From assembly GCF_900105175.1 (NCBI RefSeq), contig NZ_LT629771.1:1612001-1676000 (forward strand): a DNA stretch of 64,000 bases. The letters are read 5' to 3'. Position 1 is the first letter of the stretch, and every line of letters starts with the position of its first letter. Below are positions 28,700-36,752 of this stretch, piece after piece. The notes under the pieces are model-generated. The model did not search any database and was not told the DNA's origin. It was given only the letters and a program-made list of their open reading frames with translations. Origin of the DNA: Jiangella sp. DSM 45060. GTDB lineage: Bacteria; Actinomycetota; Actinomycetes; Jiangellales; Jiangellaceae. Position numbers and translations under genes: made by a program.

Positions 28700-28993
28700 T
28701 CAGCGGCGGTGCTGGAGATGGATGGTGACGTCGTCGCCGGCGCCCTTGCCGATGGCCTTCCGCACGGCCGCCTTGACCGGGACGATGTGCGTCCCGTCGC
28801 CCAGCGGCAGCAGCGTGGCCTCGAACGGGTGGCCGTCCATGGTGCCGGCCACCTTCACCGGCCTGCGGGTGCCGAACACCTGCGCGGAGTCGGCCATGAC
28901 GACCACCGTCCAGCTGCCGGGTGCGTCGACGTCGCCCTGCGTGAGCGTGGCGTCGAACCTGACGTCGATGGGGCCGGCTTCGGTTGCTGGCAC
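28700..28993 (-). CDS. DUF1905 domain protein
   Basis: A 97-residue beta-barrel-type DUF1905 protein (VRFDATLTQGDVDAPGSWTVV, RRPVKVAGTMDGHPFEATLLPLGDGTHIVPV, KAIGKGAGDDVTIHLQ). The GTG start at 28993 is chosen because GGAGGTGAG lies a few bases upstream; a GTG at 29008 would also be open. Function unknown; the family often occurs beside YdeI/OmpD-associated domains. It is the first gene of a two-gene unit controlled by the divergent TetR operator. Confidence 0.82.
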   Translation of the reverse strand: MPATEAGPIDVRFDATLTQGDVDAPGSWTVVVMADSAQVFGTRRPVKVAGTMDGHPFEATLLPLGDGTHIVPVKAAVRKAIGKGAGDDVTIHLQHRR

Positions 28994-29016
28994 GGTTCTC
29001 ACCTCCACTTTCGTCC

Positions 29017-29035
29017 ATACTGGACCGTCCAGTAT
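29017..29035. promoter_or_regulatory. TetR operator 1, perfect 19-base palindrome
   Basis: ATACTGGACCGTCCAGTAT has 9-base arms around one central base. It lies 23 bases upstream of the DUF1905 start, where it would block that promoter. Confidence 0.8.
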
Positions 29036-29039
29036 GGTC

Positions 29040-29058
29040 AGACTAGACTGTCCAGTAT
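29040..29058. promoter_or_regulatory. TetR operator 2, degenerate copy
   Basis: AGACTAGACTGTCCAGTAT keeps the right half of operator 1 exactly, and the left half with three changes. The centres are 23 bases apart. It lies 37 bases before the regulator's start and probably mediates weaker autorepression. Confidence 0.65.
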
Positions 29059-29095
29059 GATGACGTCAACACCGGGATCGGCGAAGGGAGAGGGC

Positions 29096-29743
29096 ATGGC
29101 GCAGACCGGCGCCCGGCCGTGGGCGAGGTCCGACGAGAAGCACCAGGCCATCGTCCGCGCCGCCCGCGAGGTGTTCCTCAGCAACGGCTACCTCGGCACG
29201 AACATGGACCTCATCGCGTCCCGGTCCGGCGTGTCGAAGCAGACCGTCTACACGCACTTCGGCAGCAAGGAGGCGCTGTTCGTCGAGATCGTCGGCTCGA
29301 TGACCGGCGACGCCGGCGACCGCGTCCACCACGAGCGTCCCGAACTGGGCGACGACGCCGAGCTGGAGGCCTACCTGCGCGGGTTCGCCGAGCGGCAGCT
29401 GCGCATCGTCACCGAGCCCGAGCTGCTGCAGCTGCGCCGCCTGGTCATCGGCGAGGTGGGCCGGTTCCCGGAGCTGGCGAAGGTGCTCTACGAGCGCGGA
29501 CCGCAGCGGGCCATCGGCGAGCTGACGGCGATGTTCGAGGTGCTGCTCGAGCGCGGGCTGCTCACCGGCGCTGAGCCGGCCGAGGCCGCCGAGTGGTTCA
29601 ACTGGCTGGTCATGGCCGCGCCGCTGAACCGGGCCATGATGCTCGGCGACGCCGCCGTTCCCGGTGACGACGAGCTGCGCCGGCACGTCGCCGAGGCGGT
29701 GCGGATCTTCCTGACGGCGTTCGGCCCGACCCCACCCCGGTAG
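29096..29743 (+). CDS. TetR/AcrR family regulator
   Basis: A 215-residue protein. The HTH is at about 12-58 (FLSNGYLGTNMDLIASRSGVSKQTVYTHFGSKEALF), with a C-terminal domain of the AefR-like type (LRIVTEPELLQLRRLVIGEVGRFPELAKVLYERGP). It starts at the ATG after GGGAGAGGGC; an upstream ATG pair at 29057 lies in the operator. It is divergent from the DUF1905-hydrolase pair and probably represses it. Confidence 0.9.
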   Translation: MAQTGARPWARSDEKHQAIVRAAREVFLSNGYLGTNMDLIASRSGVSKQTVYTHFGSKEALFVEIVGSMTGDAGDRVHHERPELGDDAELEAYLRGFAERQLRIVTEPELLQLRRLVIGEVGRFPELAKVLYERGPQRAIGELTAMFEVLLERGLLTGAEPAEAAEWFNWLVMAAPLNRAMMLGDAAVPGDDELRRHVAEAVRIFLTAFGPTPPR

Positions 29744-29776
29744 ATTGGTAAGGCGATCCTAAGTTAGGGTCGCCTC
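29744..29776 (+). promoter_or_regulatory. Iron box (IdeR/DmdR type) upstream of the siderophore-binding protein gene
   Basis: ATTGGTAAGGCGATCCTAA (29744-29762) matches a DtxR/IdeR-type site (TTAGGTAAGGC...CCTAA) at 14 of 19 positions. The block 29752-29774 also forms a near-perfect dyad, GGCGATCCTAA / TTAGGGTCGCC. It runs up to the ATG at 29777, so iron-bound regulator would shut this operon. Confidence 0.65.
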
Positions 29777-30742
29777 ATGAATTTGTCCCGATGGGTCCCC
29801 ATCGTGCTCGGCCTGGCCGTGGTGGCGACCGCCTGTGGCGACTCCGACGACGCCGAACCGGCCGCCGGCACGAGCCCGGCCGGCACCGTCACCGTCGAGC
29901 ATCAGTTCGGTAGCACGGAGATCACCGGCGTGCCCGAGCGCATCGTCACGATCGACCTGCAGTGGACCGACGTCATGCTGGCGATGGGCGCCGAGCCGGT
30001 CGGCTACTCCGTCGACGCGTTCATGCCGGAGTCCGGCGTGCCGTGGCAGCAGCTGCCCGCCGAGGCCGAGCCGCTGCCGCTGGACGACGGCCCGCCGATC
30101 GAGCAGATCGCCGAGCTGCAGCCCGATCTCATCCTCGGCAGCTACTCGATCGCCGACCAGGGCGTCTACGACCAGCTGTCCGGCATCGCGCCGACCATCG
30201 CCGGCGAGGACGCGCTGCAGGTGACGCCGTGGCAGGACCTCGTGCGGACGGCGGGGGAGATCCTCGGGGAGCAGGACCGGGCCGAGGACGTCATCGCCGG
30301 TGTGGACGGTGAGGTGGCCGAGGTCGCAGACGCGCTGCCCGGGCTGGCCGGCAAGACGTTCTCGCTGGCCCAGTACATCGTCGGCGACTCGATCTACGTC
30401 GTGGCCGACGAGCAGGACGGGTCCAGCGTGTTCTTCCAGCAGCTCGGCATGACGATGTACGCGCCGGTCCGCGACGAGGGCGAGGCGACCGGCGACACCC
30501 GGATCATGGTCAGCCCGGAGCGCTCGGACCTGCTGCGCGCCGACCTGCTGGCGTTCCTCGTCAACGGCGGCGACGAGAGCGACCTCGCCGACATCCCCGG
30601 CTTCGACCAGCTGCCCGGCACCGTCGCCGTCCTCGACTACCCGACGATCGTCGGGCTGAACACGCCGTCGCCGCTGTCCATCCCGTACTCGCTGGAGCAG
30701 CTGCGGCCCTACCTCGAGGAGGCCGCCGGTGCGGCGGGGTGA
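29777..30742 (+). CDS. Iron-siderophore ABC transporter substrate-binding lipoprotein
   Basis: A 321-residue FepB/FecB-type protein. The signal peptide ends in the lipobox VVATAC, with C20 the lipidated residue. It has the typical start PERIVTIDLQWTDVMLAMGAEPVGYS and QIAELQPDLILGSYS. It binds ferric siderophores outside the membrane for import; the permease and ATPase are not in this window. It overlaps the siderophore-interacting protein gene by 14 bases and sits behind an iron box, so the pair is iron-repressed. Confidence 0.92.
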   Translation: MNLSRWVPIVLGLAVVATACGDSDDAEPAAGTSPAGTVTVEHQFGSTEITGVPERIVTIDLQWTDVMLAMGAEPVGYSVDAFMPESGVPWQQLPAEAEPLPLDDGPPIEQIAELQPDLILGSYSIADQGVYDQLSGIAPTIAGEDALQVTPWQDLVRTAGEILGEQDRAEDVIAGVDGEVAEVADALPGLAGKTFSLAQYIVGDSIYVVADEQDGSSVFFQQLGMTMYAPVRDEGEATGDTRIMVSPERSDLLRADLLAFLVNGGDESDLADIPGFDQLPGTVAVLDYPTIVGLNTPSPLSIPYSLEQLRPYLEEAAGAAG

Positions 30743-31619
30743 GGCGCCGGCGCCGCGGGCGCCCGGCGTGCGGCTGTCGTACAGCGAGCTGCGCGTCGTC
30801 GGGTGCGAGCCGGTCACGCCGCGGATGCGCCGCGTCACCCTGGCCGGCGACGGACTGGCCGAGTTCACGCCGGTCGCGCCGGACCAGCAGGTCAAGTTGT
30901 TCTTCGCCCGCGACGGCGGGGTGCCGGAGGTGCCCGACCCGCCGGACAGCCTGGACGACGTCGGGAGCTGGTACCAGCGCTACCTGGCGATGCCGGACGA
31001 GAGGCGGCCGTGGCTGCGGACGTACTCGATCCGCGCGCACCGGCCCTCGGCGCGCGAGGTGGACGTCGACTTCGTCCTGCACGGCGACGGCGCGCACTCC
31101 GGCCCGGCGGCGCGGTGGGCGGCGGCCGCGCGGCCCGGCGACGTCGTCGGGCTGTACGGGCCGTCGGTGAGCCACCTGCGTACGCCCGGCCGGCACGACT
31201 GGAAGCTGTTCGCCGGCGACGAGACCGCGTTGCCGGCGATCGGGGCGTGGCTGGAGTCACTCGGGCCGCACGAGCGCGCCGTCGTGGTCGCGGAGGTGGC
31301 CGGACCGGAGGAGGAGCAGCCGCTGGAGTCGGCGGCGGACGTGACGGTGCTGTGGCGCCACCGCGGCGACGCGCCCGCGGGCCACTCGTCCGTGCTGTCC
31401 GACGCCGTTCGGTCGCTGTCGTTCCCCGGCGGCGAGCCGTTCGCCTGGGTCGCCGGCGAGGCGTCGGCCGTGCGGACGGTCCGGCGGCACCTGGTGAACG
31501 AGCGCGGCCTGGACCGGCGGGCGGTCGCCTTCGCCGGCTACTGGCGGGTCCAGCTCACCCACGACGACGCGCCGACGGCGGACGAGCTGGCCGACCATGC
31601 GGAGGCCGCGGCGGGCTGA
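30729..31619 (+). CDS. Siderophore-interacting protein (ferric-siderophore reductase, ViuB/SIP family)
   Basis: A 296-residue FAD/NAD(P)H reductase that releases iron from imported siderophores in the cytoplasm. The FAD-binding segment is RPWLRTYSIRAHRP, followed by VDVDFVLHGDGAHSGPAARWA and the SIP C-domain with LFAGDETALPAIGAWLE and AFAGYWR. The GTG start lies inside the preceding gene, so translation is coupled. It completes a minimal uptake-and-reduction unit. Confidence 0.93.
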   Translation: MRRGEAPAPRAPGVRLSYSELRVVGCEPVTPRMRRVTLAGDGLAEFTPVAPDQQVKLFFARDGGVPEVPDPPDSLDDVGSWYQRYLAMPDERRPWLRTYSIRAHRPSAREVDVDFVLHGDGAHSGPAARWAAAARPGDVVGLYGPSVSHLRTPGRHDWKLFAGDETALPAIGAWLESLGPHERAVVVAEVAGPEEEQPLESAADVTVLWRHRGDAPAGHSSVLSDAVRSLSFPGGEPFAWVAGEASAVRTVRRHLVNERGLDRRAVAFAGYWRVQLTHDDAPTADELADHAEAAAG

Positions 31620-31687
31620 CGGCCGAGGGCCGCGGGGTGGGTCGTTGTCGGTGCGCGTTCGTAGAGTTGGTGGCCCGCGCGGCCGGG

Positions 31688-31702
31688 CGGGGTTTCACCC
31701 CG
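31688..31702. terminator. Small hairpin in the gap after the SIP gene
   Basis: CGGGGT-TTC-ACCCCG forms a 6-base stem with a 3-base loop inside a 134-base gap with no gene. It may end transcription of the iron operon, but it is short and lacks a T-run. Confidence 0.35.
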
Positions 31703-31753
31703 GCGGCGCATCGCGCGTTCGCTCGGACCGGTTGCCCCGAGTAGGTTCGGGGC

Positions 31754-32182
31754 GTGCGGCTGGCCCAGGTCAACGTCGCCCGGCTGCGGTGGGAGCTGGA
31801 CTCGCCGCGGCTGGCCGGCTTCGTCGCGGCCGTCGACGGCGTGAACCTGCTGGCCGAGGCGAGCCCCGGGTTCGTCTGGCGGCTGCGGGCCGGTCACGGC
31901 CCGGTGGCGACCGCCGACGGCGATCCTCGGCTGGTCGTCAACGTGTCGGTGTGGGAGACGTACGAGCACCTGCACGCGTTCGTCTACCGCGGCCGGCACG
32001 GCGGGCTGGTCCGGCGCCGGGCCGAGTGGTTCACCCGGACACCGTCGCCGTACGTCGCGCTCTGGTGGGTGGCAGACGACGCCCAGCCGTCGGCCGCGGA
32101 CGCGCTGCGGCGGCTGGAGCACCTGCGCCGCCACGGGCCGTCGCCGCGGGCGTTCACCGTGCGGCGCCGGTTTCCTCCGTAG
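31754..32182 (+). CDS. DUF3291 domain protein
   Basis: A 142-residue protein of the DUF3291 family, which has a dimeric alpha/beta-barrel fold. It is recognised by MRLAQVNVARLRWELDSPRLAGFVAAVDGVN, PGFVWRL and the aromatic block WWVADDAQPSAADALRRLEHLRRHGPSPRAF. The start is GTG. It stands alone between the iron operon and the convergent met operon. Function unknown. Confidence 0.85.
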   Translation: MRLAQVNVARLRWELDSPRLAGFVAAVDGVNLLAEASPGFVWRLRAGHGPVATADGDPRLVVNVSVWETYEHLHAFVYRGRHGGLVRRRAEWFTRTPSPYVALWWVADDAQPSAADALRRLEHLRRHGPSPRAFTVRRRFPP

Positions 32183-32186
32183 CCGC

Positions 32187-32849
32187 TCAGCGGTGCAGCG
32201 CCTTGCGCGCCAGCCAGTTCCCGAGTAGCTGCGCCAGCTGCACCATCCCGATGATCACCAGCACGGTCACCAGCGTGACCTCCCAGTTGAACCGCTGGTA
32301 GCCGTACACGATGGCGAAGTTGCCCAGCCCGCCGCCGCCCACGTAGCCGGCCAGCGCCGACATGTCGACGATGCCGATGAGGAGGAACGTGTAGCCGAGG
32401 ATCAGCGGCGCGAGCGCCTCCGGCACCAGCACCGTCACCAGGATCCGCAGTCGCGACGCGCCCATCGCCCGGGCCGCCTCGATGACGCCCGGGTCGGTCG
32501 CGACGAGGTTCTGCTCGACGATGCGTGCGGTGACGAACGTCGCCATGATCGCCATCGCGAAGATGACGGCGTCGTTGCCGATGGTGGTGCCGACGACGGC
32601 GAGCGTCACCGGACCGACCGCGGTGATGAAGATGATGAACGGGATCGGCCGCACGACGTTGACGGCGACGTTCAGCACCGTGAAGACGACGACGTTCTGC
32701 AGCAGGTTGCCCCGCCGCGTCGCGTACAGCAGCACGCCGAGCACCAGCCCCAGCGCGCCGCCGACGCCCACCGTCACGCCGACGATGTACAGCGTCTCGC
32801 GCACCGACTCCCACAGGATCGGCGACAGCTCCGACCAGTCGCGGTTCAC
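32187..32849 (-). CDS. metI: Methionine ABC transporter permease
   Basis: A 220-residue permease with five helices and the EAA-like motif EAARAMGASRLRILVTVLVPEA of MetI. With MetN and MetQ it imports L/D-methionine. Its ATG overlaps the metN stop as ATGA, and it is the last gene of metQ-metN-metI. Confidence 0.95.
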   Translation of the reverse strand: MNRDWSELSPILWESVRETLYIVGVTVGVGGALGLVLGVLLYATRRGNLLQNVVVFTVLNVAVNVVRPIPFIIFITAVGPVTLAVVGTTIGNDAVIFAMAIMATFVTARIVEQNLVATDPGVIEAARAMGASRLRILVTVLVPEALAPLILGYTFLLIGIVDMSALAGYVGGGGLGNFAIVYGYQRFNWEVTLVTVLVIIGMVQLAQLLGNWLARKALHR

Positions 32850-33877
32850 GCTCGCACCCCCGCCGTCCCGAGGTCGTCCACGTCCGTGCGAGAGCGCAGG
32901 TCGGCGAGGAACGCCTCGATCGCCGCGTCCGGCCCGGCCAGCTCCAGCGTCAGCGAGCCGAACGGGCGCTCGTCGATCTCGGTGATGCCGCCGAACACGA
33001 TCGTCCCGTCGACGCCGTGCTCGCGCAGCGCCGCCGTGACGTCGACGCCGGACTCGCGGATGCCGACGGTGACGATGCGGCCCGGGTGCCGGTGCCGCAG
33101 CCGCTCCACCGCCTCGGGCGTCGGCCGGTCCTTCAGGGTCGTCGCGACGAACCGGCGGGTGGCCCGCTCGCGCGGCGCGGCGAACACGTCGTAGACCGGG
33201 CCGTGCTCGATGACCTTCCCGGCCTCCATGACGGCGACCCGGTGGGCGAGCGAGCGGATCACGTCCATCTCGTGCGTGATGACGACGACGGTGACGCCCA
33301 GCTCGCGGTTGACCCGGCGCAGCAGTGCGAGCACGTCCTGCGTGGTGTCGGGGTCGAGCGCGCTGGTGGCCTCGTCGGCGAGCAGGATCCGCGGTTCCGT
33401 CGCCAATGCCCTGGCGATGCCGACGCGCTGCTTCTGGCCGCCGGAGAGCTGGCGCGGGTACGACTTCGCCTTGTCGGCGATGCCGACGTAGTCGAGCAGC
33501 TCGGCGACGCGCGCCGCCCGCTTGTCGCGCGGCCAGCCGGCCACCTTCAGCGGGTACCCGACGTTGCCGGCGACGGTGCGCGAGTTCAGCAGGTTGAACT
33601 GCTGGAACACCATCCCGATGCCGGCACGCACCCGCCGCAGCTCGGCCTCGCGGAGCGCGGTGACGTCCTGCCCGTCGACGAGCAGGCGGCCGGACGTCAC
33701 CGTCTCCAGCGCGTTGACCAGCCGGACCAGCGTGCTCTTGCCGGCGCCGGAGTAGCCGATGACGCCGAAGATCTCGCCCGCCTCGATGTCCAGCGTCACG
33801 CCGTCGACGGCGCGGACGGCCCGGTCCCCGGCGCCGAAGACCTTGCTGACGTCCTGGAAGCTGATCAGGGGTGCCAT
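32846..33877 (-). CDS. metN: Methionine ABC transporter ATP-binding protein
   Basis: A 343-residue ATPase. Walker A is GYSGAGKST, the signature is [15 protein letters not shown], Walker B is [13 protein letters not shown] and the H-loop is [11 protein letters not shown]. Residues 265-340 form the NIL regulatory domain, where methionine binds to trans-inhibit transport in homologues. Its ATG overlaps the metQ stop by one base (TGATG). Confidence 0.96.
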   Translation of the reverse strand: MAPLISFQDVSKVFGAGDRAVRAVDGVTLDIEAGEIFGVIGYSGAGKSTLVRLVNALETVTSGRLLVDGQDVTALREAELRRVRAGIGMVFQQFNLLNSRTVAGNVGYPLKVAGWPRDKRAARVAELLDYVGIADKAKSYPRQLSGGQKQRVGIARALATEPRILLADEATSALDPDTTQDVLALLRRVNRELGVTVVVITHEMDVIRSLAHRVAVMEAGKVIEHGPVYDVFAAPRERATRRFVATTLKDRPTPEAVERLRHRHPGRIVTVGIRESGVDVTAALREHGVDGTIVFGGITEIDERPFGSLTLELAGPDAAIEAFLADLRSRTDVDDLGTAGVRA

Positions 33878-34761
33878 CAGGGCGCGGCGAGGTCCGTCTG
33901 GATGCCGTCGAGGATCTCCGACAGCTCGTCGGACGGGTTGTCGGTGAACACCGCCGTCCCGCCGGACGCCTCCGACGACGCCGCCTCGACCTCCGGCGAG
34001 TGGTACAGCTCGACCAGCCGCTGGAAGGTCTCGTTGTCGACCTCGTCGGACCGTGCGACCCACACGTTGATGTACGGGCGGGCGCCCGGGCTGTCGGCGT
34101 GGTCCTGGTACAGCGCGTCCGTGGGCTCCAGTCCGGCGTCGGCGACGAAGTCGTTGTTGATCACCGACGCGTCGACGCTGTTCAGCGCCGTCGCCGTCTG
34201 CTCGGCCGCGACCGGCGTGACGCTGACCCGCGACTCCGCCTCGACGACGTCCGACGGCAGCGACGTCGAGCTGCCGCCGCCCTCGAGCGTGATCAGGCCG
34301 GCGTCCTGCAGGACGAGCAGCGCGCGGGCCTGGTTGGTCTCGTCGTTCGGGATCGCGACCTCGCCGCCCTCGGGGATGTCCTCCAGCGATTGGTGCTTCT
34401 GGGAGTACAGGCCGAGCGGGTAGATCGCCGTCGCCCCGATCGGCGCCAGGTCGTCGTCGTTCGCCACGTTGTAGGCGGCCAGGTACTGCAGGTGCTGGAA
34501 CTGGTTGAGGTCGAGCTGGCCCTGCGACAGCGCCGGGTTGGGCTGCGTGTAGTCGGTGAAGTTCACCAGCTCGACGTCGATGCCCTCCTCCTCGGTCAGC
34601 TCGGTGAAGGCGGTCCAGTAGTCCTCGCTGGCGCCGACCACGCCGATGCGGATCGGGTCGCCGGACTCACCGGACGCGGTCTCGTCGTCGCCCCCGCCGC
34701 AGGCGGCCAGGACGGCGGCGGCTGCGGCGAACGCGACGGGCAGGGCGATGCGGCGGTTCAT
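33877..34761 (-). CDS. metQ: Methionine-binding lipoprotein MetQ
   Basis: A 294-residue NlpA/MetQ protein. The signal peptide ends in VLAAC (C21 lipidated). Characteristic segments are VELVNFTDYTQPNPALSQGQLDLNQFQH, AIPNDETNQARALLVLQDAGLI and INNDFVADAGL. AAGGAG lies upstream of the ATG. The 130 bases before it, up to the leader peptide, are GC-rich and likely folded. Confidence 0.95.
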   Translation of the reverse strand: MNRRIALPVAFAAAAAVLAACGGGDDETASGESGDPIRIGVVGASEDYWTAFTELTEEEGIDVELVNFTDYTQPNPALSQGQLDLNQFQHLQYLAAYNVANDDDLAPIGATAIYPLGLYSQKHQSLEDIPEGGEVAIPNDETNQARALLVLQDAGLITLEGGGSSTSLPSDVVEAESRVSVTPVAAEQTATALNSVDASVINNDFVADAGLEPTDALYQDHADSPGARPYINVWVARSDEVDNETFQRLVELYHSPEVEAASSEASGGTAVFTDNPSDELSEILDGIQTDLAAP

Positions 34762-34891
34762 GGCGTGCGTGTCTCCTTGGTAAGGGTGTGGATCGCGCGG
34801 GGTAGGCGCGTGGAGGCCGCCGGACGGGCGCGGCGGGGTCGCCGGGCCGGCTCCGGTGGGGAGGGTGCCGCGAAGTGACGTCAGACGCGCG
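34762..34891 (-). promoter_or_regulatory. GC-rich leader region between the leader peptide and metQ, possible attenuator
   Basis: This 130-base untranslated segment contains blocks able to pair (for example GCCGG-G-CCGGC at 34842-34852) and alternating G- and C-rich runs. It ends with the metQ ribosome site AAGGAG. Its position after the Cys/Met-rich peptide fits alternative folding in response to ribosome stalling. No known SAM or SAH riboswitch core could be recognised. Confidence 0.4.
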
Positions 34892-34987
34892 TCAGCGGCA
34901 GCAGCGCATTCGCATCGGACACTGGGACATGCCGCGGCCGGTGGCCGTGGTCACGATCCGGGCGGTGTCGGACGAAGCGCGAGACAT
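34892..34987 (-). CDS. Cys/Met-rich leader peptide upstream of metQNI
   Basis: A 31-residue reading frame, MSRASSDTARIV...GRGMSQCPMRMRCCR, ends 130 bases before metQ. A purine-rich site (AGGAAGATGG) precedes the ATG. Its last dozen residues hold three cysteines and three methionines. This fits a ribosome-mediated attenuator that senses shortage of sulfur amino acids and controls the methionine importer. Short polycysteine leader peptides in front of sulfur-metabolism genes are known in mycobacteria; this one adds methionines. The mechanism is inferred. Confidence 0.65.
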   Translation of the reverse strand: MSRASSDTARIVTTATGRGMSQCPMRMRCCR

Positions 34988-35155
34988 GCGTCCATCTTCC
35001 TGATCGGACCAGCGGTCTCCAAACCAAAGACGGTGTGATCTCACATCGTGGTCGAAATTCGGCCAGAATGTGAGACGAGCCACGTGTGGGCCCACGCGGA
35101 ATACCTTGCGCCGATGCTGTGCTGTGATCGCCATCACTCGACGAGAGGATCGACG

Positions 35156-35584
35156 ATGCTGCCGGGACTGGACGACGCCACCACCGAGGCCGCGCTGCGC
35201 CGCCTCGACGCCGAGGAGGAGATCTGGATCACGACGGTGCGCGCCGACGGGCAGCCGCAGACGTCGCCGGTCGGGTTCCTCTGGGACGGCGCCCGGTTCA
35301 CCCTGCTCAGCCGGCCCGGCGCGGGCAAGGTCCGCAACCTCGCCGGCAACGCCCGGGTCTCGCTGCACCTCGAGCTCGACCGCACCGCGCAGACGTCCGG
35401 CGGCGTCGTGACCGTCGAGGGCGACGCCGTCGTCGAGGCGGGGCCGCTGACCGGAGCCGAGGCCGACCGCTACGTCGCCAAGTACCACGCGACCATGGAG
35501 CTGGTCGGCATCACCCGCGACGAGTTCCTCGACGACTACTCCGCCGTCGTCCGCGTCACACCCACCCGGGTGCGCGCCTACTGA
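35156..35584 (+). CDS. PPOX-class flavin/F420-dependent oxidoreductase (TIGR03667-like)
   Basis: A 142-residue split-barrel protein. Typical segments are EEIWITTVRADGQPQTSPVGFLWDG, LLSRPGAGKVRNLAGNARVSLHLE and the closing YSAVVRVTPTRVRAY. The family binds F420 or FMN and reduces unknown small molecules. The start is after GAGAGGATC. The 168-base gap to the met leader holds divergent promoters. Confidence 0.88.
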   Translation: MLPGLDDATTEAALRRLDAEEEIWITTVRADGQPQTSPVGFLWDGARFTLLSRPGAGKVRNLAGNARVSLHLELDRTAQTSGGVVTVEGDAVVEAGPLTGAEADRYVAKYHATMELVGITRDEFLDDYSAVVRVTPTRVRAY

Positions 35585-35612
35585 GGCGCGCGGGCGTGGC
35601 ATCCTGATCCGC

Positions 35613-36479
35613 GTGACGAGCCCCCTCGCCGACGGCGCCGCGCCGGAGCGCCTGTACACCGGGACCGAGTGGGCCGAGGGCCCGGTCTGGCTGCCCCGCA
35701 CCCGCCGCGTCCGGTGGAGCGACATCCCGAACGACCGCATCCTCGAATGGGACGCCGCGACCGGCGCGACCACCGTCTACGGCGCCGGCGTCGAGTACAC
35801 CAACGGCCGCGTCCTCGACCTCGACGGCCACGTCGTCCAGTGCTCGCACGGCCGCCGCCGGGTCGAGCGCGACGTCGACGGGGTCGTCACCCCGATCGTC
35901 GACTCCTACGAGGGGCGCCGGTTCAACTCGCCCAACGACGTCGTCGTGGCGGACGACGGCGCCCTCTGGTTCACCGACCCGCCGTACGGCATCCACGAGA
36001 GCGGCCGTGAGGGGCACCCGGGAGAGCAGGAGTACGGCGGCTGCCACGTGTTCCGCTACGACGAGGCGAGCGGCGCGCTGACCGCCGTCGTCACCGACAT
36101 GGCTCATCCCAACGGGCTGGCCTTCGCGCCGGACGAGTCGGTGTTCTACGTCGCCGACACCGGCGGGGACGAGCGGGCGATTCGTGCCTACGACGTGGTG
36201 GGCGGGCGGTGCGCGAACGGCCGGGTGTTCGCGACGGTGCGCCCAGGTGCGGCCGACGGCATCCGGGTCGACGAGGAGGGCCGGGTCTGGGCGTCCAGCG
36301 CCGACTCCGTGCAGGTGTTCGCGCCGGACGGCGAGCGGGTGGCGGTGGTGCCGGTGCCGGAGGTCGTGGCCAACGTCTGCTTCGGCGGCGACGACGGCAC
36401 GGAGCTGTTCGTCGCGGCGACCACCAGCCTGTACCGGATCCGCACCACGACGCGATCGGCGACGGCGCGCCGCGGCTAA
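35613..36479 (+). CDS. SMP-30/gluconolactonase family protein
   Basis: A 288-residue six-bladed beta-propeller. Metal/active-site segments include WAEGPVWLP (Glu), RRFNSPNDVVVADDGALWFTDPPYG (Asn-Asp) and DMAHPNGLAFAPDESVFYVADTG. Lactonase activity on sugar lactones is likely. The GTG start is 28 bases after the PPOX gene; the end overlaps a convergent small gene by 4 bases. Confidence 0.9.
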   Translation: MTSPLADGAAPERLYTGTEWAEGPVWLPRTRRVRWSDIPNDRILEWDAATGATTVYGAGVEYTNGRVLDLDGHVVQCSHGRRRVERDVDGVVTPIVDSYEGRRFNSPNDVVVADDGALWFTDPPYGIHESGREGHPGEQEYGGCHVFRYDEASGALTAVVTDMAHPNGLAFAPDESVFYVADTGGDERAIRAYDVVGGRCANGRVFATVRPGAADGIRVDEEGRVWASSADSVQVFAPDGERVAVVPVPEVVANVCFGGDDGTELFVAATTSLYRIRTTTRSATARRG

Positions 36480-36661
36480 CCGGCCGCGGGCGTCTCGATC
36501 TCGATCAGGCTGGAGTCGCCGCCGCCGGAACTGCTGTTGAGCAGGACGACCGAGGTGGCGATCATCAGGACCGCCACGAGCAGCAGGACGGCCAGTTTCG
36601 CCGGGGTGCCGGCCTCGAGGAGCCGGCGGCGCAGCGGCGCCAGAGCGTGGCGGTCGGACAT
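36476..36661 (-). CDS. Small single-helix membrane protein, unknown
   Basis: A 61-residue protein with a basic N-terminus (RRRLLEAG), one membrane helix (about 21-42, AKLAVLLLVAVLMIATSVVLL) and a Ser/Gly tail outside. Its end overlaps the SMP-30 gene by 4 bases. Function unknown. In the gap beyond its start, the arms GTCAGGGC (36674) and GCCCTGAC (36710) could form a loose hairpin ending the tetR message. Confidence 0.6.
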   Translation of the reverse strand: MSDRHALAPLRRRLLEAGTPAKLAVLLLVAVLMIATSVVLLNSSSGGGDSSLIEIETPAAG

Positions 36662-36752
36662 CGTCGTCCTCTCGTCAGGGCAGCATCACCTCGACCGTAT
36701 GTGACAACCGCCCTGACTCGCCATCGAATCCCTCACATCGGGACGAAATCGC

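Noticed and set aside
34762..35155. SAM/SAH or other known riboswitch upstream of metQ
   Set aside because: No conserved riboswitch core was recognised; the leader-peptide explanation fits the sequence better.
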